From the NCBI RefSeq assembly GCF_008014345.1, contig NZ_VPFL01000003.1:140434-204433 (forward strand): a DNA stretch of 64,000 nucleotides, written 5' to 3'. Made by a program: the position numbers and the translations under genes. Under the pieces are notes generated by a model that worked only from the letters and a program-made list of their open reading frames with translations, was not told where the DNA came from and did no database searches. This stretch comes from Pelomicrobium methylotrophicum. Its GTDB lineage: Bacteria; Pseudomonadota; Gammaproteobacteria; Burkholderiales; UBA6910. Shown piece by piece: positions 38,933 through 48,192 of the stretch (position 1 is its first letter; each line of letters begins with the position of its first letter).

Positions 38933-39661
38933 TCACGTCCCCTTGGGCGCCAGCGTTTCCCTCACCGTCCGCGACACGCGCACCGCAAAGCCATGGGAGT
39001 AGCGCAAATCAACGTACTCGACGCTCACGCCGAGACGTCCGACGCTCTCGCCGTAGGCGGCAAGGAATCGCGCGAGCCGCTGCTCCACGTGCTCGCGGCC
39101 GAGCTTCACCACCGTCCCCTGGTCGAGCTTGAGCTCCCAGGCACCGCGGTCCGAGAGCCGGAGCTCCCCCAAACCGAGCCCGACCCTCGCCAAGAGATCA
39201 CGAAATCGAAGGTAGCGTTCGATCATCTCGTGTTCGGACCCGTCGGGGCCGGCCAGCACGGGAAGCCGGCCGTCAAACGCCGCCTTGAAGCGCTCGCCGT
39301 ACCGATTGATCAGCGCGTCCTCGCCCCAGCGGGCAAGTGCCACGTGTTCCTCCAGTTCCACCACCAGGGTGGCCGGCCAGCGACGCGTGAGATTCGCCTT
39401 GCGCACCCAAGGCAGCTTTTCGAAGCCGCTGCGCACCCGCTCCAGGTCGACGGTAAAGAAAGTGCCCCGCACCTCGCGCGCCACCACCGCCCGCACCTGC
39501 TCCGCCGTCACCCGTTCCAGCGGCGCTGTCAGCTCGACGGTCCGCAGGGCGAACGCCGGCAGGTGCGCAACTGCCACTACGGCAACCATCAGGAGCGCAC
39601 CCAGCCCCGCCGCGAAAAGCAAGTTGGCTACCGCGTTCAGCGCTCTCGGGTTATCCCACAC
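38933..39661 (-). CDS. ftsQ: Cell division protein FtsQ
   Basis: A 242-residue bitopic divisome protein: short cytoplasmic start, membrane helix about 10-32, then a POTRA domain ([21 protein letters not shown]) and the beta domain (residues ~115-235) that binds FtsB/FtsL. GTG start at 39661, overlapping the ddl stop by 11 bases. Length is normal. Confidence 0.93.
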   Translation of the reverse strand: MWDNPRALNAVANLLFAAGLGALLMVAVVAVAHLPAFALRTVELTAPLERVTAEQVRAVVAREVRGTFFTVDLERVRSGFEKLPWVRKANLTRRWPATLVVELEEHVALARWGEDALINRYGERFKAAFDGRLPVLAGPDGSEHEMIERYLRFRDLLARVGLGLGELRLSDRGAWELKLDQGTVVKLGREHVEQRLARFLAAYGESVGRLGVSVEYVDLRYSHGFAVRVSRTVRETLAPKGT

Positions 39662-40568
39662 GGGCCAGCTCCAGGATCTTGAGCACCAGCGTTTCGAAGC
39701 TCATCCCTGCTGCCTTCGCCGCCATCGGCACCAGGCTGTGGCTCGTCATGCCGGGCGCAGTGTTCATTTCCAGCAGCGTCACAGTGCCGTCAGCGCGACG
39801 GATCAGGTCCGCCCGCCCCCAGCCGCGGCAGCCCAGCACCTGCACCGCCCGCATCGTGAGAGCCTGGATCGCCTGTTCTTCTTCCGGCGGCAGCCCGCAC
39901 GGGCAGTAGTATCTGGTCTCGTCGCTGAAATACTTGTTCTGGTAGTCGTAGTTGCCGCCGGGTGCCTCGATGCGGATGAGCGGCAACGCTTGGTCTCCCA
40001 CGAAGCCGGCGGTGAGCTCTTGGCCTTCGACGAACTCCTCGGCGAGCACCAGGCAGTCGTAGCGGGCCGCCGTCGCGTACGCTTCCGGGAGCTCCTCCAC
40101 TCGCGTCACCTTGGTGAGTCCCAGGGTGGAGCCCTCACGGGCCGGCTTCACGATGAGGGGCAGCCCGAGGCGAGCCGCTACGCCATGCCAGTCAGCCGTC
40201 GGCTCCAGCACCATCCAGCGTGGCGTCGGCAGCCCGCACGCCACCCACACGTATTTGGTGCGCAGCTTGTCCATGCATAATGCGGAGGCCATCACCCCGC
40301 TGCCGGTATAGGGGATGTCCATGAGCTCCAGCGCTCCCTGGACCGTGCCGTCTTCGCCATAGCGGCCGTGCAGGGCGATGAAGGCCCGCTCGAAGCCTTG
40401 CTCCTTCAGCGCGAACAGGCTTTGCTCCGCGGGATCGAACGGGTGGGCGTCGACGCCCGCGCGCCGCAGGCCCTCCAGCACGTTCTTTCCCGACATGAGG
40501 GAGATCTCCCGCTCGGCCGATCGCCCCCCCATGAGGACAGCCACCTTTCCGAAATCGCGCGGACTCAT
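39651..40568 (-). CDS. ddl: D-alanine--D-alanine ligase
   Basis: A 305-residue ATP-grasp ligase making the D-Ala-D-Ala dipeptide for peptidoglycan. Motifs: [17 protein letters not shown] near 10-26, [16 protein letters not shown] near 62-77, a glycine-rich [14 protein letters not shown] loop near 143, and [17 protein letters not shown] near 263-279. Start ATG at 40568; the earlier part of the open frame is antisense to murB. Adjacent to murB as usual in dcw clusters. Confidence 0.96.
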   Translation of the reverse strand: MSPRDFGKVAVLMGGRSAEREISLMSGKNVLEGLRRAGVDAHPFDPAEQSLFALKEQGFERAFIALHGRYGEDGTVQGALELMDIPYTGSGVMASALCMDKLRTKYVWVACGLPTPRWMVLEPTADWHGVAARLGLPLIVKPAREGSTLGLTKVTRVEELPEAYATAARYDCLVLAEEFVEGQELTAGFVGDQALPLIRIEAPGGNYDYQNKYFSDETRYYCPCGLPPEEEQAIQALTMRAVQVLGCRGWGRADLIRRADGTVTLLEMNTAPGMTSHSLVPMAAKAAGMSFETLVLKILELARVG

Positions 40569-40587
40569 TGATCGAAAGCCTCTTGCT

Positions 40588-41631
40588 TCAAATGGGTTCG
40601 CCAACCACCCGCACCTCCCGCACAAGGTGCACCCCGGTTTGTTGCGCCACCGTGCGCTCCACGGTCTCGATGATGGTCTCGATGTCCCGCGCGCTTGCAC
40701 CGCCCAGGTTGACGATGAAGTTGGCGTGCTTGTCAGAGACCATGGCGTTGCCGACACGATAGCCCTTGAGCCCGCAGCGCTCGATCAGGCGTGCCGCGTA
40801 GTCACCAGGCGGGTTGCGGAACACCGAGCCCGCATTGGGCTGGTTGAGGGGCTGCGTCGACACCCGGCGGGCCAGTAAGCGTTTGATGGTCTTTCGCGAC
40901 TGCTCTCCGTCGCCGGAGGGCAGTCGCAGCCGAGCGGCGATAAACCACTCTTCCGAGGAAGGAGGGGTAAAGGACGAGGGACGAATCCCGTTCGCCTCTC
41001 CTTCCGCTCTTCGCCTTCCAACCTCATCCTTCAGTAAGACGTGGCGATACCCAATTTCGTAGTCCGCGGGCCACCGTTCCCGCACTCGACCGCTCCGGTC
41101 AACGGTGACCACCCGCTCCACGATGTCCCAAGTCTCCGAGCCGTAGCAGCCGGCGTTCATCGCCAGCGCCCCGCCCACCGTGCCGGGGATACCGGCGAGA
41201 AATTCCGCGCCTTCAAGACCGTGCATGGCCGCAAAGCGTGCCACCTTAGGGCTTGCCACGCCGGCCTCCGCGTACACGATTCCCCAGTTTCCTGCCCGAG
41301 CCTCCAGCGCTAGGACGTTGAGCACTCGATGCATCAGGATCACCGTTCCCCGCACGCCGCCGTCGCGCACCAGCAGGTTGCTGCCCAGCCCCACCACCAG
41401 CACCGGCTCCGCCGGTGGCAGCGAGCGTAGAAAGGCGCGCAGATCTTCCAGGTCGGCGGGAATGTAAGCCCGTTCCGCCGTACCGCCCGCTTTCCAGCTG
41501 GTGTGACGGTGCATGGGCTCGTTCAGCCGCAGTTCCCCCCGTAGCCCTGCCGCCTTGCGTTGGTCGATGTCCGTCATATCCACCTGCGGTAAAGCGCGAG
41601 GCGCCAAGAGCAAACGCTCGGGAGCGCTCAT
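40588..41631 (-). CDS. murB: UDP-N-acetylenolpyruvoylglucosamine reductase, with internal insertion
   Basis: A 347-residue FAD enzyme that reduces UDP-GlcNAc-enolpyruvate to UDP-MurNAc. Landmarks: [46 protein letters not shown] and [11 protein letters not shown]; the last places it in the type II group usually near 300 residues. It is longer because of about 20 extra N-terminal residues and an in-frame block of roughly 26 residues (DNA about 40955-41033) inserted between GYRHVLLKD and [11 protein letters not shown]. That block is low-complexity and strand-biased, unlike its surroundings. ATG at 41631 follows GAGGGA, 8 bases after the murC stop. Confidence 0.92.
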   Translation of the reverse strand: MSAPERLLLAPRALPQVDMTDIDQRKAAGLRGELRLNEPMHRHTSWKAGGTAERAYIPADLEDLRAFLRSLPPAEPVLVVGLGSNLLVRDGGVRGTVILMHRVLNVLALEARAGNWGIVYAEAGVASPKVARFAAMHGLEGAEFLAGIPGTVGGALAMNAGCYGSETWDIVERVVTVDRSGRVRERWPADYEIGYRHVLLKDEVGRRRAEGEANGIRPSSFTPPSSEEWFIAARLRLPSGDGEQSRKTIKRLLARRVSTQPLNQPNAGSVFRNPPGDYAARLIERCGLKGYRVGNAMVSDKHANFIVNLGGASARDIETIIETVERTVAQQTGVHLVREVRVVGEPI

Positions 41632-41639
41632 GCAATCCC

Positions 41640-43067
41640 TCACGCTTCACGCCTCCCCTGTTCACCTTTCACCAGCATTCCCGGCACGCTTCCGATGGAG
41701 CCCGCGCCCATGGTGAGCACCACGTCGCCGTCGCGCACCACCGCCAGGATCGCCTGAGGCAGATCGGCGACCGCCTCCACGAAGATGGGCTCCACGCCTC
41801 CCTGCACGCGCACGGCTCGCGCCAGCGCCCGTCCGTCCGCCGCCACGATGGGCGCTTCTCCGGCGGGGTAAACCTCGGTGAGCAGCAGCACGTCGACCGA
41901 GCGCAGCACCTTGACGAAGTCCTCGAACAGGTCGCGGGTGCGCGTATAGCGGTGGGGCTGAAACGCCAGCACCAGCCGTCGCCCCGGGAAAGCTTCCCGC
42001 GCCGCCGCCAGGGTAGCGGCCATCTCCGCCGGGTGATGGCCGTAGTCGTCCACCAGCGTGAACGTGCCGCCGGAGGACAGCGCGAGCTCGCCGTAGCACT
42101 GGAACCGCCGTCCTACGCCCCTGAACTCGGACAACGCCTTGGCGATCGCCGCATCCGAGACCCCCACTTCGAGTCCCACCGCCACCGCTGCCAAGGCGTT
42201 GCGCACGTTGTGCAGGCCCGGCAGGTTGAGCGTGACTTCCAGGTCGCACGACGGCCACTGATGGCGCCGCGGCTCGGGATGACGCTTCACGGTGAAGCGC
42301 GTGCGGCGTCCTTCCGCGCGGATGTCCACCGCCTGCACGTTGACGTTGTCGCCCGTGCCGTAAGTGGTAATGGGCTTGGACAGGCGCGGCATGATGGAGC
42401 TCACATGGGGATCGTCCGCGCACAGCACGGCCATGCCGTAGAAAGGCAGGTGCTGAAGAAAATCGACGAACGCTTGCTTCAGCCGCTCGAAGTCGTGGCC
42501 GTAGGTTTCCATGTGGTCCGCGTCGATGTTGGTCACCACGGCCAGCACCGGCTGCAGGTACAAAAAGGACGCGTCCGACTCATCCGCCTCCACCACGATG
42601 AACTCCCCCGCCCCCAGCCGCGCGTGGGCGCCTGCCGCTTCCAGCCGGCCGCCGATGACGAAGGTGGGGTCCATGCCGCCTTCGGCCAGCACGCTCGCCA
42701 CGAGGCTGGTCGTGGTGGTCTTGCCGTGGGTGCCGGCTACGGCGATGCCCTGCTTGAGCCGCATCAGTTCCGCCAGCATGAGCGCCCGCGGCACCACGGG
42801 GATGTGAGCCTGCCGCGCCGCCGCCGTTTCCGGGTTGCCGTTCTTGATGGCCGAGGACACCACCACCACATCCGCCGACCCGATGTTGGCCGCCGAGTGG
42901 CCCAACGCCACCCGCGCGCCCAGGGCCGCGAGCCGATCGGTGGTGGGACTCGCCTGGATGTCGGAGCCGCTTACCTTGTAGCCCAGATTGAGCAGCACCT
43001 CCGCAATGCCGCTCATGCCAGCGCCGCCGATGCCGACAAAATGAATGTGTCTGACCTTATGCCGCAT
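41640..43067 (-). CDS. murC: UDP-N-acetylmuramate--L-alanine ligase
   Basis: A 475-residue Mur ligase adding L-Ala to UDP-MurNAc. The start [19 protein letters not shown] is diagnostic; the ATP loop [14 protein letters not shown] is near 111-124, with IDADHME near 180 and [16 protein letters not shown] near 353. Length is normal. It follows murG after 65 bases and precedes murB. Confidence 0.97.
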   Translation of the reverse strand: MRHKVRHIHFVGIGGAGMSGIAEVLLNLGYKVSGSDIQASPTTDRLAALGARVALGHSAANIGSADVVVVSSAIKNGNPETAAARQAHIPVVPRALMLAELMRLKQGIAVAGTHGKTTTTSLVASVLAEGGMDPTFVIGGRLEAAGAHARLGAGEFIVVEADESDASFLYLQPVLAVVTNIDADHMETYGHDFERLKQAFVDFLQHLPFYGMAVLCADDPHVSSIMPRLSKPITTYGTGDNVNVQAVDIRAEGRRTRFTVKRHPEPRRHQWPSCDLEVTLNLPGLHNVRNALAAVAVGLEVGVSDAAIAKALSEFRGVGRRFQCYGELALSSGGTFTLVDDYGHHPAEMAATLAAAREAFPGRRLVLAFQPHRYTRTRDLFEDFVKVLRSVDVLLLTEVYPAGEAPIVAADGRALARAVRVQGGVEPIFVEAVADLPQAILAVVRDGDVVLTMGAGSIGSVPGMLVKGEQGRREA

Positions 43068-43132
43068 GATCGTTCACCCTGGCACCCCTGGCGAGGTCGC
43101 CCCACACAGCGCAAGCATGCTGCGCTCGTGCT

Positions 43133-44245
43133 TCATCCCACCGCCTCCATGCACGCCTGCGCCACACGCCGCGTGGCCTCCGGCTGAGCCAGCGCCCGCG
43201 CCCGTTGAGCCATGGCGAGGAGGACATCCCGCGTGAGCGCGCGTAGCCGCGCGGCAAGAGTGCTCGGGCTCAACTCGCTTTGGGGCACCAGGATTGCAGC
43301 ACCGTGATCGGAGAGAAACCGGGCATTGGCGGTCTGATGATCGTCCACCGCGTGGGGATAGGGCACCAGCAAACTTGCCACGCCGGCCGCCGCCAGCTCC
43401 CCGACGGTCAATGCCCCAGCGCGACAGATCACCAAGTCCGCCTCCGCGTACCGGCGTGCCATGTCGTCGATGAAAGCGTGCACTTCCGCTTCCACGCCCG
43501 CCTCGCGGTACGCGCGCGCCACCGCCTCCGCATCGCCGCAGCCTGCTTGATGGACGATCCTGGGCCGCTCAAGCGGATCCATCGCGGCGAGGGCAAGGGG
43601 CAGCGTCTCGTTGAACGCCCGCGCTCCGCGGCTACCGCCCACGACCAATACCTGGAGCGGCCCGGTACGGCCGCCGTAGCGCTCCCCGGGTGGAGGCAAC
43701 GCTGCGATGTCTTCCCGCACCGGGTTTCCCGTCCACTCGGGTTTCACCGCCGGCTTGAGCAGCCGCACCAGGGCTGTGCTGCGCCCCGCAGAGGCGTTGA
43801 AGGCATTGGGGAAGCCCACCAGCACCCGGTCAGCAACGGCTGCGAGCACCCGGTTCGCGAGGCCCGCAATAGCGTTTTGCTCATGGATCACCAAGGGCCG
43901 GTTGAGGAGCGAAGCCATCAGGCCGCCGGGAAAGGTGGCAAACCCCCCCATGCCAAGGACCACGTCAGGGCGCCGCCGGGCGAGTGCCCGCGCACTCTGC
44001 AGACAGGCGAGCACCAGAAGAAGCGGCAGTCCCACCCACCGCAATGGGCCGCTCTTGCGCACGCCGGAGAAGCGGATCCACTCCATCGGATAGCCGTGCT
44101 TGCCCACGATCTCGCCTTCCATCCCGCCCCGCGTGCCTAGCCACACCACGCTCCATCCCTGGGCCTTCAGATAATCGGCAACCGCAAGCCCCGGGAAAAT
44201 GTGCCCGCCCGTGCCACCTGCCATAATCAGAATCGTGCGGCTCAT
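43133..44245 (-). CDS. murG: UDP-GlcNAc--undecaprenyl-PP-MurNAc-pentapeptide GlcNAc transferase
   Basis: A 370-residue GT-B glycosyltransferase making lipid II on the inner face of the membrane. Motifs: MAGGTGGHIFPGLAVA near 8-23, GMGGFATFPGGLMA near 100, VVGGSRGARAFNETLP near 197, and the C-terminal donor-site GAGALTVGELAAAGVASLLVPYP-like segment (RAGALTVGELAAAG). Its first 42 bases are duplicated (two mismatches) 155 bases upstream next to the ftsW stop; this downstream copy leads into the complete gene and is the functional start. Confidence 0.95.
   Translation of the reverse strand: MSRTILIMAGGTGGHIFPGLAVADYLKAQGWSVVWLGTRGGMEGEIVGKHGYPMEWIRFSGVRKSGPLRWVGLPLLLVLACLQSARALARRRPDVVLGMGGFATFPGGLMASLLNRPLVIHEQNAIAGLANRVLAAVADRVLVGFPNAFNASAGRSTALVRLLKPAVKPEWTGNPVREDIAALPPPGERYGGRTGPLQVLVVGGSRGARAFNETLPLALAAMDPLERPRIVHQAGCGDAEAVARAYREAGVEAEVHAFIDDMARRYAEADLVICRAGALTVGELAAAGVASLLVPYPHAVDDHQTANARFLSDHGAAILVPQSELSPSTLAARLRALTRDVLLAMAQRARALAQPEATRRVAQACMEAVG
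44204..44245. repeat. Direct repeat copy B: functional murG 5' end
   Basis: 42 bases covering the first 14 murG codons. They match 44359-44400 with two mismatches, 155 bases apart. Confidence 0.9.
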
Positions 44246-44358
44246 GGTCAGCGCTCCTGGTCGGCTGCCTGGTGACGGGCGAAGCGCATTTCGGCGCAGG
44301 CTAACGTGAGCGTCGCGAACGTTAAGCGCGCAGCGCGGCCGGAGCCAAAAACGCGCCA
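44246..44358 (+). repeat. Short palindromic element, copy 2 (ftsW-murG junction)
   Basis: A 113-base insert flanked by the 42-base murG duplication. Its core (about 44286-44345: AGGCTAACGTGAG, then GAACGTTAAGCGC and GCGCGGCCG) aligns with the reverse complement of the element in the mraY-murD junction (AGGCTCACGTGAG, GAACGTGAAGCGC, GCGCGGCCG). It has imperfect inverted ends. Alignment was done by eye. Confidence 0.65.
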
Positions 44359-44400
44359 CCCGCCCGTGCCACCTGCCCTCATCAGAATCGTGCGGCTCAT
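44248..44400 (-). pseudogene. Ghost murG start: truncated duplicate between ftsW and murG
   Basis: A 50-codon frame starts [14 protein letters not shown] (compare MSRTILIMAGGTGGH of murG), then diverges into element sequence and stops two bases before the real murG ATG. Its ATG overlaps the ftsW stop as ATGA, the junction type seen throughout this cluster, so it marks the ancestral murG start. It may still be translated and could carry ribosomes from ftsW to murG. No independent function is evident. Confidence 0.75.
44359..44400. repeat. Direct repeat copy A: relic of the ancestral murG start
   Basis: The 42-base partner of 44204-44245, directly overlapping the ftsW stop codon; differs from the functional copy at two bases. 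Confidence 0.9.
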
Positions 44401-45560
44401 AACCGGCGCCCCCTGGCAAGCTGACGGTTCTCCCAGTCCACCCGGAGCAGGATCGAGAGCGCCACGAGTGTGGTCACCAGGCTGCTGCCACCGTAGCTCA
44501 TGAGCGGAAGCGTGAGTCCCTTGGTCGGCAGCACGCCCATGTTCACGCCCAGGTTGATGATCGCCTGAGCTGCCAGCCACACACCGATGCCCTGGGCCAC
44601 CAGCGCGGCAAAGGGCCGATCCTCCAGCGCCGCGGCGCGCCCGATGGCGAAAGCCCTCAGCGTAAGCCAGGCGAAAAGCGCGATCACCAGGGCCACACCC
44701 ACGAACCCCAGCTCCTCGGCAATCACCGCCACCAAGAAGTCAGTGTGGGCCTCCGGCAGGTAGAGCAATTTCTCCACGCTCGCTCCGAGCCCCACGCCGA
44801 ACCACTCGCCGCGACCGAAGGCGATGAGGGCGTGGGAGAGCTGATAGCCTTTGCCGAAGGGATCGGACCACGGGTCCATGAAGCCCACGATGCGCTGCAT
44901 GCGATAAGGAGAGCTCCAGATGAGCAGCACGAAGCCGATGCTGAGCAGCACGATCAGCCCGGCGAACAGGCGCCAGCTGACGCCACCCAGGAACAGGATC
45001 GCCATGGCGATGACGATGATCACGGCGAAGGCGCCGAAGTCCGGCTCGGCGAGAAGCAGGGCGCCGGTGAGCAGCATCACGACGAACATCGGGAGGAAAC
45101 CTCGTGCAAGGCTGTGGAGATGGCGTGCTTTTCGCACCGTATAGTCAGCGGCGTAGAGCGCCACGAACAGCTTCATGAACTCCGACGGTTGCACGCTGAT
45201 GAGGGGGATCGCGAGCCAGCGCCGACTGCCGTTCACCTCGCGCCCGACACCCGGCAAGAGCACCAGGACGAGCAACCCCACGCCTAGCAGGAACAGGTAC
45301 GGCGCCATCCGCTGCCACACGTTGAGCGGAATCTGGAACGCGACAGCGCCGGCGAACAGCCCGGCCGCCAAGGAGACGGCGTGGCGCACCAAGTAGTACT
45401 GGGCTTGGTAGCCGGTCGCCTGCGAAGCTTCGGCGGTCGCAATGGAAGCGGAGTAGACCATCACCAGCCCAAGCCCCGTGAGGGCGAGAGCGCTCCACAA
45501 GAGCGAAGCATCGTACTCGGCTGCGGGCCGGGCGAGTTGGTTCTCGGCGTAGAACCTCAT
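44397..45560 (-). CDS. ftsW: Peptidoglycan glycosyltransferase FtsW
   Basis: A 387-residue SEDS-family enzyme with ten predicted membrane helices, polymerising lipid II at the septum together with FtsI. SEDS features: [10 protein letters not shown] near 34, [16 protein letters not shown] near 127, [10 protein letters not shown] near 170, and the C-terminal [23 protein letters not shown] at 45560 overlaps the murD stop by 4 bases; the frame extends upstream in antisense-like sequence. Confidence 0.95.
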   Translation of the reverse strand: MRFYAENQLARPAAEYDASLLWSALALTGLGLVMVYSASIATAEASQATGYQAQYYLVRHAVSLAAGLFAGAVAFQIPLNVWQRMAPYLFLLGVGLLVLVLLPGVGREVNGSRRWLAIPLISVQPSEFMKLFVALYAADYTVRKARHLHSLARGFLPMFVVMLLTGALLLAEPDFGAFAVIIVIAMAILFLGGVSWRLFAGLIVLLSIGFVLLIWSSPYRMQRIVGFMDPWSDPFGKGYQLSHALIAFGRGEWFGVGLGASVEKLLYLPEAHTDFLVAVIAEELGFVGVALVIALFAWLTLRAFAIGRAAALEDRPFAALVAQGIGVWLAAQAIINLGVNMGVLPTKGLTLPLMSYGGSSLVTTLVALSILLRVDWENRQLARGRRL

Positions 45561-46930
45561 GCGCGCTGCTCCAACTTCCTGACTGCAGCGGTAAACACTT
45601 CCGCCCGATGCTCGTAGTTGCGGAACATGTCGAGGCTCGCGCAGGCGGGTGAAAGCAGCACCGCATCCCCCGCCCGTGCTTCCCGATAAGCGGTGCACAC
45701 CGCCTCTTCCATCGTCTCCACCAGATGCAGCGGAACGCCTCGGCCGGCGAGCGCCGCGGCGAGCCGCTCTTTGTCGCGCCCGAGCAGCACCACCGCCCGG
45801 GCGCGCTCCGCCACCGGCGCCGCCAAGGGCGTGAAGTCCTGGCCCTTGCCATCTCCGCCGGCGATCAGGACCACGGGCCGGTCCATGCCGGAGAGCGCCG
45901 CCACAGTGGCGCCTACGTTGGTTCCCTTGGAGTCGTCGTAGAAGACGACCCCCCCGATCTCCGCCACCCGCTGCATCCGGTGGGGCAGCCCCTCGAAACG
46001 ACGCAGCGCCTCAGCCAGCGGCGCATCCTGCAGTCCAATGGCGGCAGCCAAAGCCCAGGCAGCGAGCCCGTTGGCGGCGTTGTGGGCACCGGTCAACGGC
46101 AACTCGTCCGCGGGCAGCAACCGCGTCGGCCCGCGGACGAGAAAGCTGCGGCCGCCTGAGGACACGAGCCCGTAGGCGTCGTCGGTCGGCGGCGCGTCGA
46201 GCCCGAACGTCACCACGGTGCGCCCCGGCCGCGCCATGGCCAGGGTGCGCGGGTCCTGACGGTTCAGGACTTGAACACCCCGACCCGCAAAGATGCGCGC
46301 CTTGGCTGCGGCGTATTCGTCCATGGAGCTGTAGCGGTCCAGATGGTCTTCACTCAAGTTAAGCACGGCAGCGCCATCCGGCCGCAGGCGCTCGGTAGTC
46401 TCCAGTTGAAAGCTGGAAAGCTCCAGCACGTACACGTCAGGCCTCGTGCCCGTTGTCTCGGGCAACGCATCCAGCACCGGCACGCCGATATTGCCCGCCA
46501 CGGTCGTGATCAGGCCTGCCGCCCGGCACATGGCTCCTGCCATCTGGGTCACCGTGCTCTTGCCATTGGAGCCGGTGATAGCGAGCACCTTCGGCTTCGG
46601 CCCAGGCATCGCTTCAAGCGCCTGCGCAAACAGCTCCACGTCCCCCACAACGGGCACGCCCGCTTCCCGCACGCGCCGGATGCGGGGGTCGCTCACCGGC
46701 ACACCCGGGCTCACCACCACGAGATCCACTCCGCGGAACGTGTCATCCTCAAACGGTCCGAACCGCAGCTCCGCTTGGGGCGCCATCTGCGCGATTTCCG
46801 CTCCCATGGGCGGCTCGGTGCGTGTGTCCGCGACGCGAATCCAGGCGCCGTGGCGGTGCAGGTACCGGGCCACGGAAAGTCCGGTAAGACCGGCACCCAC
46901 CACCAGCACGCGCTTGCCCGAGAGCTCCAT
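45557..46930 (-). CDS. murD: UDP-N-acetylmuramoylalanine--D-glutamate ligase
   Basis: A 457-residue Mur ligase adding D-Glu. It begins [21 protein letters not shown]; the ATP loop is [16 protein letters not shown] near 119-134, with [11 protein letters not shown] near 180 and [16 protein letters not shown] near 324. Its Shine-Dalgarno (AGGTGA) lies inside the duplicated mraY 3' fragment just upstream, so the duplication supplies its ribosome site. Confidence 0.96.
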   Translation of the reverse strand: MELSGKRVLVVGAGLTGLSVARYLHRHGAWIRVADTRTEPPMGAEIAQMAPQAELRFGPFEDDTFRGVDLVVVSPGVPVSDPRIRRVREAGVPVVGDVELFAQALEAMPGPKPKVLAITGSNGKSTVTQMAGAMCRAAGLITTVAGNIGVPVLDALPETTGTRPDVYVLELSSFQLETTERLRPDGAAVLNLSEDHLDRYSSMDEYAAAKARIFAGRGVQVLNRQDPRTLAMARPGRTVVTFGLDAPPTDDAYGLVSSGGRSFLVRGPTRLLPADELPLTGAHNAANGLAAWALAAAIGLQDAPLAEALRRFEGLPHRMQRVAEIGGVVFYDDSKGTNVGATVAALSGMDRPVVLIAGGDGKGQDFTPLAAPVAERARAVVLLGRDKERLAAALAGRGVPLHLVETMEEAVCTAYREARAGDAVLLSPACASLDMFRNYEHRAEVFTAAVRKLEQRA

Positions 46931-46940
46931 GGCTTTTTCA

Positions 46941-47005
46941 TCACCTCAGCTTCAAAGTCGACAGCCCAAACAGCACCAGCATCATCGTGATGATCCAGAA
47001 GCGCA
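46941..47005. repeat. Direct repeat copy 1: duplicated mraY 3' end
   Basis: 65 bases identical to 47104-47168, i.e. the last ~20 mraY codons plus stop, lying between the short element and murD. No mismatch was seen. Confidence 0.95.
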
Positions 47006-47082
47006 GGGCAGGTTCTGGTGTCGGCCGCGCCCCGGCGCTTCACGTTCGGCCACCCTCACGTGAGCCTCCCCCGAACCTGCCC
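47006..47082 (-). repeat. Short palindromic element, copy 1 (mraY-murD junction)
   Basis: A 77-base element bounded by 10-base perfect terminal inverted repeats (GGGCAGGTTC at 47006-47015 and GAACCTGCCC at 47073-47082). Its start abuts the 65-base mraY duplication exactly. Its core is related to the insert between ftsW and murG, in opposite orientation. It encodes no convincing protein. Confidence 0.8.
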
Positions 47083-47103
47083 CGTCGTGCGCTTCCCCCA
47101 TGC

Positions 47104-47168
47104 TCACCTCAGCTTCAAAGTCGACAGCCCAAACAGCACCAGCATCATCGTGATGATCCAGAAGCGCA
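47104..47168. repeat. Direct repeat copy 2: authentic mraY 3' end
   Basis: Partner of 46941-47005, inside the mraY coding sequence; the two copies are 163 bases apart. Confidence 0.95.
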
Positions 47169-48189
47169 CGACGACCTGGTTCTCCTTCCAGCCTTTGAGT
47201 TCGTAGTGGTGGTGTAACGGCGCCATGCGAAAGATGCGTTTTCCAGTGAGCTTATAGGAGGCCACCTGCAGCATCACCGACAGGGTTTCCACCACAAACA
47301 CGCCGCCCATGATGAACAGCACGATTTCCTGACGCACGATCACCGCGATCAAGCCGAGCGCCGCCCCCAGGGCGAGCGCCCCCACATCGCCCATGAACAC
47401 TTCGGCCGGGTAGGCGTTGAACCACAGGAACGCCAGCCCCGCGCCTGCGAGCGCTCCGCAGAACACTGCCAGCTCCCCCGCCCCGGGGATATAGGGAACA
47501 CCCAGGTACTTGGAGAACACCGAGTGTCCGGCCACGTAGGCAAAGATGGCCAGCGCCCCGCCGATCATCACGGTGGGCATGATGGCGAGCCCGTCCAGGC
47601 CGTCGGTCAAATTCACGGCATTGCTCGTGCCCACGACCACAAAGTAGGCAAGCACGACGAAGCCGACGGTGCCCAGCGGGATCGCCACCTGTTTGAAGAA
47701 CGGCACGATGAGCTCGGTCTGGGCCGGCAGCGTGGCAGACTGAGCCAGGTAGACGGCCACCACGAGGGCGATCACCGACTGCCAGAAGTACTTGGCCCGG
47801 GCCGAAAGTCCCTTGGGATTGCGGTGCACCACCTTGCGGTAATCGTCCACCCAGCCGATCAGGCCGAAGCCCAGGGTCGTAAGCAGCACCACCCAGACGT
47901 AGCGGTTGGTGAGGTCCGCCCAGAGGAGCGTGGTGACCGCGATCGACACCAGGATCAACGCGCCGCCCATGGTCGGGGTGCCAGCCTTGGCGAGATGGGT
48001 CTGGGGGCCGTCGTTACGCACCGCTTGGCCGATCTTGTAGGCGGTAAGCTTGCGGATCATGACTGGCCCGACGAGGAACGAGATGATGAGCGCGGTGAGT
48101 GCCGCCAGCACCGTGCGCAGCGTGATATAGCTGAACACGTTAAAGGCCCGAATCTCCTGGGCCAGCCACAGGGCAAGTTCCAGCAGCAT
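47104..48189 (-). CDS. mraY: Phospho-N-acetylmuramoyl-pentapeptide transferase
   Basis: A 361-residue polytopic enzyme forming lipid I in the inner membrane. Motifs: [11 protein letters not shown] near 70-80, [20 protein letters not shown] near 109-128, [10 protein letters not shown] near 191-200, [20 protein letters not shown] near 256 and [11 protein letters not shown] near 325. The last 65 bases, including the stop, are repeated downstream of the gene. It follows murF by 3 bases. Confidence 0.97.
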   Translation of the reverse strand: MLLELALWLAQEIRAFNVFSYITLRTVLAALTALIISFLVGPVMIRKLTAYKIGQAVRNDGPQTHLAKAGTPTMGGALILVSIAVTTLLWADLTNRYVWVVLLTTLGFGLIGWVDDYRKVVHRNPKGLSARAKYFWQSVIALVVAVYLAQSATLPAQTELIVPFFKQVAIPLGTVGFVVLAYFVVVGTSNAVNLTDGLDGLAIMPTVMIGGALAIFAYVAGHSVFSKYLGVPYIPGAGELAVFCGALAGAGLAFLWFNAYPAEVFMGDVGALALGAALGLIAVIVRQEIVLFIMGGVFVVETLSVMLQVASYKLTGKRIFRMAPLHHHYELKGWKENQVVVRFWIITMMLVLFGLSTLKLR

Positions 48190-48192
48190 CCG

